Positions 1 through 7,055 of a stretch of 12,288 nucleotides of DNA are shown here, one piece after another. Both the position numbers and the translations under genes were made by a program. Origin of the DNA: JBBQVZ01 sp038211015 (GTDB taxonomy: Bacteria; Actinomycetota; UBA4738; HRBIN12); the NCBI GenBank assembly GCA_038211015.1, contig JBBQVZ010000106.1, positions 1-12,288 on the forward strand. Reading direction: 5' to 3'. The notes under the pieces were generated by a model. It saw only the letters and a program-made list of their open reading frames with translations. It had not been told where the DNA came from and did not search any database. The stretch's first letter is position 1. Each line of letters starts with the position of its first letter.

Positions 1-504
1 GGCCGACAGGCCGCCGCGGTTGAACCCCGCATCGTCCGGTCCCGACACGCGGAGCCAGTCCGTGCTGCGAACGGTCTCCTTCGCGGGTCCGCCGTCGACC
101 GACACGTACACCGCGAAGCCGTCACGATCGCTGACCGAGGCAGCCACCACGCCGGCCGCTTGCGCGAAGCCTTCGTTCCACCCGATGGGGATGCCGTCCA
201 GGAACGGCCGGGCGTCGCCGCCCGCGAACGGAGCCGCGTACCAACGGCCCGATTCGTCCCCCGTCTCGTCCTGCCACCACAGGACGTCGGCTCCGTCCGC
301 CGTGACCGATCCGGCGACCACGCCGACGGGATGGTCCGTCACCTGGCGTCGCACGCCCGAAGCCACGTCCCAACAGTGCACCTGCCACACCCTGCTCTCC
401 GTGCTCTCGTGCACGACCCGGTCCGGCGCACGGGGCGACCAGTCGGGCATGGAGACGGTCGGGGCGCGGTGGCGTTGTTCCCAGCGAGGCATCGACGAGT
501 TCAT
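1..504 (-). CDS. S9-family (prolyl oligopeptidase-like) peptidase, N-terminal fragment
   Basis: Reading the minus strand from an ATG at 504 gives 168 codons without a stop, running off the window edge, so only the N-terminal part is present. The peptide opens with MPRWEQRHRAPTVSMPDWSP and continues with repeating beta-strand blades typed WDVASGVRRQVTDHP, ADGADVLWWQDETGDESGRW and RDGFAVYVSVDGGP. This is the WD40/TolB-like propeller that precedes the alpha/beta-hydrolase domain in S9 dipeptidyl/acylaminoacyl peptidases. The catalytic Ser-Asp-His domain lies outside the window, so activity cannot be confirmed. No signal peptide is visible, which suggests a cytoplasmic enzyme. There is no Shine-Dalgarno sequence, but a TACCCT box ends exactly six bases before the ATG, favouring leaderless expression and supporting this start. 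It is divergent from the sigma-factor operon. A stand-alone TolB-like propeller protein is the alternative. Confidence 0.75.
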   Translation of the reverse strand, partial: MNSSMPRWEQRHRAPTVSMPDWSPRAPDRVVHESTESRVWQVHCWDVASGVRRQVTDHPVGVVAGSVTADGADVLWWQDETGDESGRWYAAPFAGGDARPFLDGIPIGWNEGFAQAAGVVAASVSDRDGFAVYVSVDGGPAKETVRSTDWLRVSGPDDAGFNRGGLSA

Positions 505-510
505 CGGAAA

Positions 511-516
511 AGGGTA
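511..516 (-). promoter_or_regulatory. -10 box of a leaderless promoter for the S9 peptidase
   Basis: TACCCT on the minus strand fits TANNNT. It is followed by six bases and then the ATG at 504, so the expected transcription start is the A of the start codon. No convincing -35 box is seen. Confidence 0.45.
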
Positions 517-530
517 CCGACACCGACGTT

Positions 531-557
531 GAACCGCATCGGTTTCTGGGGCCGTGT
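531..557 (+). promoter_or_regulatory. Possible ECF-type promoter of the sigma-factor operon
   Basis: GAACC at 531-535 resembles an ECF -35 element (GAAC core). CGTGT at 553-557 resembles an ECF -10 element (CGT core), with 17 bases between them. The pair lies about 50 bases before the sigma gene. ECF factors often autoregulate such promoters. The call rests on two short matches only. Confidence 0.25.
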
Positions 558-594
558 AAGGATGGGCGAGCTCGCGACATCTCCCGGTCGTAGA

Positions 595-600
595 GGGAGG
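595..600 (+). promoter_or_regulatory. Ribosome binding site pointing to a non-canonical sigma-factor start
   Basis: GGGAGG at 595-600 is the only strong Shine-Dalgarno sequence before the sigma gene. It is 53 bases from ATG 654 but five from the in-frame ACG at 606, which is why the start is placed there. Confidence 0.5.
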
Positions 601-605
601 TTTCA

Positions 606-1127
606 ACGGACGAGGGGCGACGCGCGAAGTTCGAAGCGCTCTACGCGGACCTGATGCCGCGCGTCCTGGGCTATGCGCTCCGTCGGACCGATGCGGAGGA
701 GGCGCGAGACGTGGTGTCCGAGACGTTCATGGTGGCCTGGCGGAGGTTCGACGACGTGCCGGAGGGAGACGCGGCTATGCCTTGGCTCCTCACGACCGCG
801 CGCAAGGTGCTCGCGAACCACAGGCGCGCGGCCGAGAGCCGGATGCGCGCGTCGCTCGTCGGGCCGCGCGCCGGAACCCCCGATCACCCCGAGGACGTCG
901 TCGGCACCGCTTCCCTGATCCAGGCGTTCAACGCCCTGGAGGAACGGGACCGCGAGGCGCTCGCGTTGGTGGCGTGGGACGGGCTCGCGCCCCGCGAGGC
1001 CGCGATGGTCGCCGGGTGCTCTGCCGCGACGTTCTCCGTCCGGCTACATCGCGCCCGGAAACGTCTTTCGGCGTTGCTCGGCGAGGCCGACCAACCGCTT
1101 CACCTGACCTCGGAGGAACCCGCATGA
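606..1127 (+). CDS. ECF-type RNA polymerase sigma factor (sigma-70 family)
   Basis: An alternative sigma factor that would direct RNA polymerase to a stress or envelope regulon. Region 2 starts with FEALYADLMPRVLGYALRR and runs through ARDVVSETFMVAWRRF, the equivalent of the DxxQEVF core-binding helix, then PWLLTTARKVLANHRR. Region 4 is LEERDREALALVAWDG followed by the helix-turn-helix APREAAMVAGCSAATFSVRLHRARKRL. The first canonical start in frame is ATG at 654, but that would remove the first helix of region 2. The conserved frame is open back to a TAG at 591-593 and holds no ATG, GTG or TTG there. An ACG at 606 sits five bases after a perfect GGGAGG (595-600), so it is used here as the likely start, giving 173 residues, the usual ECF length. 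The ATG 654 form has 157 residues. The gene overlaps the next by ATGA at 1124-1127, which points to translational coupling with its partner. Confidence 0.85.
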   Translation, partial: TDEGRRAKFEALYADLMPRVLGYALRRTDAEEARDVVSETFMVAWRRFDDVPEGDAAMPWLLTTARKVLANHRRAAESRMRASLVGPRAGTPDHPEDVVGTASLIQAFNALEERDREALALVAWDGLAPREAAMVAGCSAATFSVRLHRARKRLSALLGEADQPLHLTSEEPA

Positions 1128-2578
1128 AGGACGACCTGTTCGAACGCCTGCGCAACGTGGATCCCGCGACGGAGGAGCGGATCGCGCAAGAGGCGCGCGC
1201 GCTCGGGAACGTTCCCGGAAGGATCGCGGAGAACGAGCCGAGCAACGAGCGCCGGTTCCCGAGAGCCGTCCGTCGCAAGGCGACGCTCGTCGCGGTGGCG
1301 GCTATCGCGCTGGTGGCCATCGCACTCCCCCTCACACTCCTGGGGTCTTTGGGTGACGGCGAGACAGCAGGCACGGATCCGCCGACGCCACCGGACGGTT
1401 CGAGCAACTGGGTCACCCTCGGAACCCTTGCCGACCTCCGAGTCGAGGGTGTCATCTACGTCCCCCGGATCGACGCTTTCGTCGTCGCGCCAGCGGATGC
1501 CGAGCCTCTCGCGTTCTTGGCCTCAACCGACGGCATGTTCGGCCCGCTCCATCGCGATCGCGTCCTCTACTGCGAACCCAGCCACCTGTTCACCGATGCC
1601 ATCGGCAACGTCTTCGACGACCGTGGGGAGTTAGTAGCGGGACCGGGCGGGAACGGGATGGGTCAGTACGAGGTCCGTGTCTTGGATGGGTTGGTGCAGG
1701 TAGACGCTCTCCACGTCGTCCTTGGTGAGTACGTCCAGAACGGAAGAGACCTCCCCTTACTTGCGGGTCCAGGATGTCCCACCGTCAACGGTGTCCCCCT
1801 CCAGCTTTCCGGCGATCCGGGATTCGCGATCCCCGACGGTGCCGAGCTCCCGCCGATCGCTGTCGCACTCCCGATCGCGGGGACGGTAGTTCACAGTCCC
1901 ATCGCGATCACGGGGACCGCGAACGTCTTCGAGGCCACGGTCAGCATCCGGGTCCTCGACGCGAACGGCGAGGTGATCGCCCAGGCGTTCACGACGGCCA
2001 CATGCGGCACCGGCTGTCGCGGCGACTTCAGCACAAAGGTCGAGGTTCCGATCGACGCCGAGCAACCGGGGACGATCCAGGTGTTCGAGTCGAGCGCGCA
2101 GGACGGCTCGATGACCAACACGGTCGAGATCCCCGTGACGCTCGCGCCCGGCCTCGCCTCCCCAGGCCCCGGCGTCGAGGGCATCTGGTACGACGAGCAA
2201 GAGCTGCCTCTTCCCGATGGCTCGCCGAGCTCCGAGGGTACGGTCCTCGTCGTGTTCCGAGGCGCCGAGCACTGCCAGTGGGAGTCCGCGTCGTTCATGC
2301 ACCTCGGCTGGCCGGTCGGGACGGTCGCCAACGCTCTCGCAGACTGGCGTCAGTACGTCCGAGACCCCCAGGGCCTGTTCGATGACGGCGCGCTCCATGT
2401 GGGGTTCCTGAGCGACACCTCGCTCCCCTCAGATGCCGTCGATACCGGTTACCACCGAGGTTCGTGGCATCTCTTCGTGAGCCCGAGCGAGGCGGACGAC
2501 GCCGTGTTCGTCGTCAACGGGGAGGCCGGCTCCACCGAACGATGGGGTCGATCCTCCGAGCAGATCCTCTGCGACTGA
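1124..2578 (+). CDS. Membrane-anchored sigma-factor partner with degenerate Rieske-like and Gmad2 domains
   Basis: A 484-residue protein that probably anchors and controls the ECF sigma factor encoded just upstream (inference from the ATGA overlap and topology). Residues 1-50 are a charged, helical cytoplasmic tail, a plausible sigma-binding segment. One TM helix spans about 53-74, and the rest is extracellular. Residues 96-194 follow a Rieske ferredoxin fold: WVTLGTLADLRVEGVIYVP, then C150EPSH154, VFDDRGELVAGPG, and YEVRVLDGLVQV. The first Cys-x-His ligand pair is absent and the second is spaced Cys-x3-His instead of Cys-x2-His, so an intact 2Fe-2S cluster is unlikely. Residues 246-340 match the Gmad2 immunoglobulin-like domain (SPIAITGTANVFEATV, ESSAQDGSMTNTVEIPV). 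Its C294 and C298 could form a disulfide. Residues 351-484 are an unrecognised domain starting GIWYDEQELPLP and ending with a Cys near the terminus. No zinc-finger anti-sigma motif is present. The longer in-frame ORF reaching upstream to 782 is a shadow of the sigma gene. Confidence 0.8.
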   Translation: MKDDLFERLRNVDPATEERIAQEARALGNVPGRIAENEPSNERRFPRAVRRKATLVAVAAIALVAIALPLTLLGSLGDGETAGTDPPTPPDGSSNWVTLGTLADLRVEGVIYVPRIDAFVVAPADAEPLAFLASTDGMFGPLHRDRVLYCEPSHLFTDAIGNVFDDRGELVAGPGGNGMGQYEVRVLDGLVQVDALHVVLGEYVQNGRDLPLLAGPGCPTVNGVPLQLSGDPGFAIPDGAELPPIAVALPIAGTVVHSPIAITGTANVFEATVSIRVLDANGEVIAQAFTTATCGTGCRGDFSTKVEVPIDAEQPGTIQVFESSAQDGSMTNTVEIPVTLAPGLASPGPGVEGIWYDEQELPLPDGSPSSEGTVLVVFRGAEHCQWESASFMHLGWPVGTVANALADWRQYVRDPQGLFDDGALHVGFLSDTSLPSDAVDTGYHRGSWHLFVSPSEADDAVFVVNGEAGSTERWGRSSEQILCD

Positions 2579-2586
2579 TCTCGTTC

Positions 2587-2592
2587 TAGACT
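2587..2592 (+). promoter_or_regulatory. Possible -10 box for the methyltransferase
   Basis: TAGACT fits TANNNT and lies seven bases before an in-frame ACG at 2600, the same geometry as the other leaderless starts in this window. No -35 box is evident, and readthrough from the preceding operon is equally possible. Confidence 0.3.
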
Positions 2593-2599
2593 GCCGCAC

Positions 2600-3361
2600 A
2601 CGGTCTCCAGCCCTTTCACCGGCTCGACGGTTGCGGCGCGATACGCGCGCTCGCGCCCACCGCTGCATCACCACGTCGTGGAGATGCTCGGTCAACGTCT
2701 GCCACCCGTGCACCAAGCGCTCGACCTCGCGTGCGGGACCGGGTTGTCGACGCGTCCGCTCGTCTCCATCGCGTCGATGGTCGTGGGCCTCGACATCGAA
2801 CCGGAGATGCTGAAGGTTGCGGGTCGCACCGAGGGGATCTCGTACGTCGTGGGAGCCGGCGAGCATCTTCCCTTCGCCACGGGAGCGTTTGAGCTCGTCA
2901 CGGTCTGCTCGGGGATCCATTGGCTTCAGCCACCGGCGCTCGCGGAGATACACCGAGTGCTGGCGAGCGGTGGCACGTTCGGCGTGTACGACGTCTGGTT
3001 CCCGGCGGAGATGGTGGATGTCCCCACGTTCTCGGTCTGGATGAGCGAGCGATGTGCTCCCCGCTACGCGTCGATCGCGAAGAACGAATACGGGTCGGAG
3101 CACCTCCACGAGGCCGGCTTCCGGCTCGGATGGGACGAGGACCTGCGGTACGAAGTGCCGATGGTCCTGGGCCAGCTCGTCGACTACCTCATGACGCACA
3201 GCGAGCGGATCGCCGCCATCCGGACCGGGCTCGAGACCGAGGACGAGCAACGAGACTTCCTGTCGGAGGGAATGCGGCCTCTCTTCGAGGGCTCCGCCGA
3301 GCAGCGCCTCATGTTCGGGATCCGTGTCGAGGTCTACTCGTGTTCCGACGGGTCGTTCTAA
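2600..3361 (+). CDS. Class I SAM-dependent methyltransferase (Methyltransf_11 type)
   Basis: Transfers a methyl group from S-adenosylmethionine to an unknown small molecule in the cytoplasm. Seen in sequence: SAM-binding motif I ALDLACGTGLSTRPL, the acidic strand-2 end VVGLDIEPEML, the adenine-binding GAGEHLPFATGAFELVTVCS, then IHWLQPPALAEIHRVLASGG and VYDVW. The C-terminal third is variable and gives no substrate clue. The first canonical start is GTG at 2678 (227 residues). Yet the codons before it read FTGSTVAARYARSRPPLHHH, the typical lead-in helix of this family, so the true start is upstream. The frame is open to the TGA of the preceding gene (2576-2578, same frame) and contains no ATG, GTG or TTG. 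ACG at 2600 (253 residues) or CTG at 2591 are the options. The gene ends 16 bases before the convergent molybdenum hydroxylase. If neither start works, this could be a decayed N-terminus. Confidence 0.8.
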   Translation, partial: TVSSPFTGSTVAARYARSRPPLHHHVVEMLGQRLPPVHQALDLACGTGLSTRPLVSIASMVVGLDIEPEMLKVAGRTEGISYVVGAGEHLPFATGAFELVTVCSGIHWLQPPALAEIHRVLASGGTFGVYDVWFPAEMVDVPTFSVWMSERCAPRYASIAKNEYGSEHLHEAGFRLGWDEDLRYEVPMVLGQLVDYLMTHSERIAAIRTGLETEDEQRDFLSEGMRPLFEGSAEQRLMFGIRVEVYSCSDGSF

Positions 3362-3377
3362 GCGAACCAGGCCTGCA

Positions 3378-5690
3378 TCACCTCGTCACGTCGCGGATCG
3401 CTCGCCACACCCGTTCCGAGGAGAGCGGCAGGTCGATGTGGCGCACGCCCAGGTGAGAGAGCGCGTCGATCACAGCGCTCTGCACCGCCGGCGTCGAGCC
3501 GATCGTGGCCGCCTCGCCGATGCCCTTCGCGCCCAGCGGATTCAACGGCGTCGGCGTCTCCGTGTGCGCGATCTCGAACCACGGCAGCTCCGAGGCCGCC
3601 GGCATGCCGTACGTCGTCAGGTTGCCGGTGACCGGGTTCCCGGTCTCGTCGTAGCGGACCTCTTCATAGAGCGCCTGCGCGATGCCCTGGGCCAGCCCAC
3701 CGTGCACCTGCCCGTCCACGAGCATCGGGTTGAGGATCCTTCCGCAGTCGTCGACGGCGATGTGACGCACCAGCCGCGCGTCGCCGGTCTGCGTGTCGAC
3801 CTCCACGACCGCCACATGCGCTCCGAACGGGAACGTCGATTCCAACTCGCGGAACTGCCCCGACGCCACCAAGCCGGGTTCCATGCCCTCCGGCACTCGC
3901 GACGGATCCTCGACCGCCGTCGCGAGCTCCGACCACGTGATCGCGCGCTGTGGTGCGCCCGTCACCTCGAACCGCCCGTCGAGCGGCTCCGTGAGATCGG
4001 CTTCGTCCACCTCCAGCAGATGCGACGCGAGCACGCGCGCCTTCGCGACCACCGCTTGCGCTTGTTCGACGACCGCCGAACCGCCGACCTGCAGCGAGCG
4101 CGAGCCCCACGTTCCCGCGCCTCGAGGCACGACGGCGCTGTCGGAGTGAACGACACGCACCGTCTCGAACGCCACGCCGAGGATCGCCGACGCGATCTGC
4201 GCCATCGCCGTCTCGTGTCCCTGCCCCTGCGGTGACACGCCGGTCAGCACCGTCACCGTGCCGTCGGCACCCACCGCGACCGAGCCGAACTCCTTCGAGG
4301 CGAACGCCGTGATCTCGACGTACGTGCACACGCCGATGCCGAGCAGCAGATGATCGCCTCGCTCCCGGCGCGCGGCCTGGTCCACACGGAGCTCCGGCAC
4401 ACCGGCGATCCGCAGCGCTTCGTCGAGCGCGCGTTCGTAGTCGCCGGTGTCGTACGTGGTGCCCGATGCGGTCCGGTACGGGAACGCGTCGGCCGGGATC
4501 ATGTTCTTCCGTCGAACCTCAACCGGGTCCATCCCGAGCTCGGCCGCGATCAGGTCCATCGCGCGTTCGACCAACGCCGTCGCCTCGGGTCTGCCCGCGC
4601 CGCGATAGGCCGCGACCGGCGTGGCGTTCGTGACCACGCTCCATCCACGCGACGCGATCCGCGGGATGGTGTAGACGCCGGCGAGCATCTCCTGCGTGGT
4701 CGTCGGCAGGAACGCGCCGACCGGGTACGCCCCCATGTCGCCGAGGATCTCCACCCGCATGCCGACGACGGTCCCGTCGCGCTTCGCGCCGATCTCCACG
4801 TGTTGCACCTGCGCGCGGCCGTGATTGAGGTTCAACATGCTCTCCGAACGCGTCTCACCCCATCGCACCGGGCGCCCCAGCGCTTTGGCCGCCGCCGCCA
4901 CGGCCGCGAACTCGGGGTAGACGATGAGCTTCGCGCCGAAACCGCCGCCGACATCGGGCGCCACGATCCGGACCCGCTTCTTGTGGACCTCCAGGAGATC
5001 CGCCAGATCGCTCCGGACATCGAACGGAACCTGCGTCGAGCACCAGATCGTGTACCCGCCGTCGTCCTCGGGCACCACGGCGATCGCGTTGGTCTCCATG
5101 GGCACCGGTGCGAGGCGCTGCTGCACGATCCGCGCGCTCGCGATGACGTCCGCACCCGCCAGCGCGTCCAGGTCCCAATGCTGTTCGAACGCGTGCGCCA
5201 CGTTCGTTCCGTGGGCCGGGAACAAGATGGGCGCGCCGTCCGCGGCCGCGGCCTCCACGTCGGTCACCGCTTCGAGCGCGTCGACCACCGGCCACACCAG
5301 CTCCGCCGCATCCTGTCCGTGCCCCAGCGAGTCCGCGATCACCACCGCGACCGGCTCACCGACGTAGCGGACGACGTCGCGAGCGAGCACTTCGCGGGCG
5401 AACGGGCCCTCCAACGTGCCGGTCGAACCCTCCACGTTGCCGCTCGGCGCCTGTGGCGGGATCCGCAGGTCGCCGGCCGTGAAGACGGCCGCGACGCCCG
5501 GCATCGATCGCGCCTCCTCCAGTCCCTCCATGCCGCTCACGCGCCCGTGCGGCATGATGGAACGCACGAACACGGCGCGCAACGCGTCCGGGATGGGGAT
5601 GTTCTCGAGGTACCTGCCCTCACCCCGGAGGAACCGCGGGTCTTCGGACCGGAGCGCGGGCACGCCGAACATCGAAGGGGGCAGGGTCAC
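3378..5690 (-). CDS. Form II CoxL-type molybdenum hydroxylase large subunit (xanthine dehydrogenase family)
   Basis: The 770-residue molybdopterin-binding subunit of an aerobic CO dehydrogenase/xanthine oxidase family enzyme, which oxidises its substrate with water at a Mo-cytosine dinucleotide centre. It opens with the usual LRSEDPRFLRGEGRYLENI. Next come RYVGEPVAVVIADS (about 108-121), VGGGFGAK (247-254), AYRGAGR at 361-367, the cofactor segment GVSPQGQGHET (484-494), and GAKGIGEAATIGS with Glu726 as the conserved catalytic base. AYRGAGR is the form II active-site loop; true form I CO dehydrogenases have AYXCSFR with a Cu/Mo-binding cysteine, which is missing here. CO oxidation is therefore doubtful and the substrate is unknown. 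Length matches the family. The small 2Fe-2S (CoxS) and FAD (CoxM) subunits, normally adjacent, are not in the window. The GTG start is supported by a TAGCAT box ending six bases upstream (leaderless); ATG 5674 is the alternative. Confidence 0.9.
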   Translation of the reverse strand: MTLPPSMFGVPALRSEDPRFLRGEGRYLENIPIPDALRAVFVRSIMPHGRVSGMEGLEEARSMPGVAAVFTAGDLRIPPQAPSGNVEGSTGTLEGPFAREVLARDVVRYVGEPVAVVIADSLGHGQDAAELVWPVVDALEAVTDVEAAAADGAPILFPAHGTNVAHAFEQHWDLDALAGADVIASARIVQQRLAPVPMETNAIAVVPEDDGGYTIWCSTQVPFDVRSDLADLLEVHKKRVRIVAPDVGGGFGAKLIVYPEFAAVAAAAKALGRPVRWGETRSESMLNLNHGRAQVQHVEIGAKRDGTVVGMRVEILGDMGAYPVGAFLPTTTQEMLAGVYTIPRIASRGWSVVTNATPVAAYRGAGRPEATALVERAMDLIAAELGMDPVEVRRKNMIPADAFPYRTASGTTYDTGDYERALDEALRIAGVPELRVDQAARRERGDHLLLGIGVCTYVEITAFASKEFGSVAVGADGTVTVLTGVSPQGQGHETAMAQIASAILGVAFETVRVVHSDSAVVPRGAGTWGSRSLQVGGSAVVEQAQAVVAKARVLASHLLEVDEADLTEPLDGRFEVTGAPQRAITWSELATAVEDPSRVPEGMEPGLVASGQFRELESTFPFGAHVAVVEVDTQTGDARLVRHIAVDDCGRILNPMLVDGQVHGGLAQGIAQALYEEVRYDETGNPVTGNLTTYGMPAASELPWFEIAHTETPTPLNPLGAKGIGEAATIGSTPAVQSAVIDALSHLGVRHIDLPLSSERVWRAIRDVTR

Positions 5691-5696
5691 GGACCC

Positions 5697-5702
5697 ATGC
5701 TA
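5697..5702 (-). promoter_or_regulatory. -10 box of a leaderless promoter for the CoxL-type gene
   Basis: TAGCAT on the minus strand is followed by six bases and the GTG at 5690, placing the predicted transcript start on the start codon. It supports GTG over ATG 5674. No -35 match is clear. Confidence 0.45.
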
Positions 5703-5735
5703 GCCAGCCACCGCACCCACCGAGGGAGGAACCCC

Positions 5736-6842
5736 ATGCGTCGCGACCGGTCGATCGTCCGTCTGCTCCTCGTGCTCGCGCTCGTGTGCACGACCTTCGC
5801 CGCGCTCGGCGGCACGAACGCGAACGCCGGGACCGGGATCATCGCCAAGCGCGTGGTGGGCGACCTGCGGGGACCGGCCGCGTTCACGTTCCTGAAGGAC
5901 GGGCGCATCGTCTACCTGGAGCGCGGGACCGGGCAGATCCACATCTACAACCCGAAGACCAAGGCGAACAGCCGGTTCTTCACGGTGCCCGGCGTGAACG
6001 GTGAGGGAGAGCGCGGCGCCCTCGGCGTGGCGGTGAGCCCCGGCTGGCCGAAGCCGCGCGCGCTCTACGTCTACGCCACGCGATCGACCGGGAGCGGGTT
6101 GCAGAACCAGATCCTCAAGGTCGCGCGTTCGAACGGGCATGCCCACATGCGCGTGCTCGTCTCCCAACCCGCGAGCTCGGCGGCGTATCACAACGGCGGG
6201 CGCATCCTGTTCGGTCCCGACGGCATGCTCTACGCGATCATCGGTGACGGCCACGACAGCTCGAACTCACAGGATCTTGGGGACAACCTGCGTGGCAAGA
6301 TCCTGCGGATGACGCCGGCCGGGGGCGTGCCGTCGAACAACCCGATCGCCGGCAGCCGCATCTTCGCGTTCGGCATCCGCAATTCCTACGGGTTCACGTT
6401 CGACCCGCAGACCGACAGGCTGTGGGAAACGGAGAACGGCCCCGAGTGCAACGACGAGATCAACCTGATCGTGTCCGGTGGGAACTTCGGATGGGGGCCG
6501 AGCGAGAGCTGCGGCGGGGATCCACCGGGAAACACGAACAACAACGGTCCTGCGCCACGGCGCCTCCCGAAGCTTTGGTTCGTCGGGACTATCGGCATCA
6601 CGGGCGACGCGTTCTGCGACGGCTGCAGCCTGGGTGCGCAGGTCGAGGGACAGCTGTTCTTCGGAGACGTGAACACCGGCGTGCTCCGTCGCGTCGCGCT
6701 GAACGCCGCCCGCGACGACGTGTCGGGCGGCGCGATCGACGTGCTGGACAGCCCGGGAGGGATCTACTCGATGGAGACCGCGCCCAACGGGGCGATCTAC
6801 TTCAGCGACGCCCAGGCGATCTATCGGCTCTCGCCCGCGTGA
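5736..6842 (+). CDS. Secreted PQQ-dependent glucose/sorbosone dehydrogenase-family protein
   Basis: A 368-residue six-bladed beta-propeller related to soluble PQQ glucose dehydrogenase and Yli-type aldose sugar dehydrogenases, which oxidise sugars outside the membrane. A Sec signal peptide is visible: MRRDRSIVRLLLVLALVCTT, then alanine-rich sequence with cleavage near NANA-G (about residue 31). Diagnostic motifs are GERGALGVAVSP (91-102), YHNGGRILFGPDGMLYAIIGDG (151-172) with His152 as the expected catalytic base, LRGKILRM (185-192), FAFGIRNSYGFTFDP (210-224) with Arg215 as a PQQ contact, and NDEINLIVSGGNFGWG (239-254). Four cysteines (C238, C259, C294, C297) could form disulfides. PQQ use and the substrate are inferred from the family. 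The start is set by GGGAGGA (5724-5730) five bases before ATG. The gene is divergent from the CoxL-type gene with only 45 bases between starts. Confidence 0.88.
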   Translation: MRRDRSIVRLLLVLALVCTTFAALGGTNANAGTGIIAKRVVGDLRGPAAFTFLKDGRIVYLERGTGQIHIYNPKTKANSRFFTVPGVNGEGERGALGVAVSPGWPKPRALYVYATRSTGSGLQNQILKVARSNGHAHMRVLVSQPASSAAYHNGGRILFGPDGMLYAIIGDGHDSSNSQDLGDNLRGKILRMTPAGGVPSNNPIAGSRIFAFGIRNSYGFTFDPQTDRLWETENGPECNDEINLIVSGGNFGWGPSESCGGDPPGNTNNNGPAPRRLPKLWFVGTIGITGDAFCDGCSLGAQVEGQLFFGDVNTGVLRRVALNAARDDVSGGAIDVLDSPGGIYSMETAPNGAIYFSDAQAIYRLSPA

Positions 6843-6874
6843 TGAGACCTCGCCCGTGAGCCGGCGATGCGGGG

Positions 6875-6880
6875 TACCCT
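6875..6880 (+). promoter_or_regulatory. Possible -10 box for the small-protein operon
   Basis: TACCCT fits TANNNT and is identical to the box before the S9 peptidase. It would start a transcript near 6887, leaving a leader of about 37 bases that contains the ribosome binding site of the next gene. It lies 32 bases after the preceding stop. Confidence 0.35.
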
Positions 6881-6923
6881 GCCATCACGCAGGAAGGATC
6901 GACGAAGGGCGAGGAGACCAGCC

Positions 6924-7049
6924 GTGGACATCGGTCAGCCCAAGCGCATCATCGAGGTCGAGCCCGTAACGCTCCCCGTGCCCGAGGCCATCCCGGTTCC
7001 AGAACCGCGGCCGGCGCAGACGCCGGAGCCCGCCGAGCCCGCTCCGTAG
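6924..7049 (+). CDS. Small proline/glutamate-rich protein, 41 residues, unknown function
   Basis: Starts at GTG 6924, preceded by GAGGAG (6911-6916) at seven bases, and reads MDIGQPKRIIEVEPVTLPVP followed by a PxPEP-rich tail ending PAEPAP. The N-terminal motif 'IGQPKRIIEVEPV' followed by proline repeats recalls tiny proteins annotated as hypothetical in actinomycetes (recollection, not searched). No TM segment or signal peptide is present; it is probably an extended cytoplasmic peptide or a docking tail. It ends six bases before the Cys/His-rich gene, so the two are probably co-transcribed. A longer ATG start at 6867 adds a basic stretch but lacks a ribosome site. Low complexity means an accidental ORF cannot be excluded, although the ribosome site and spacing argue against it. 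Confidence 0.55.
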   Translation: MDIGQPKRIIEVEPVTLPVPEAIPVPEPRPAQTPEPAEPAP

Positions 7050-7055
7050 AGCGCC

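Noticed and set aside
562..656. Frameshift joining ATG 562 to the sigma factor
   Set aside because: The ATG 562 frame gives no sigma-like residues before 606, whereas the in-frame reading from 606 already gives a complete region 2, so no frameshift is needed.
782..1123. Upstream extension of the sigma-partner frame
   Set aside because: It overlaps the sigma factor in another frame and has shadow composition; ATG 1124 has the ATGA overlap and a GGAGG sequence upstream (1112-1116).
4350..6842. 830-codon plus-strand open frame that includes the PQQ dehydrogenase
   Set aside because: Bases before 5736 are the antisense of the CoxL-type gene, rich in Arg/His in this frame. The ribosome site and signal peptide fix the real start at 5736.
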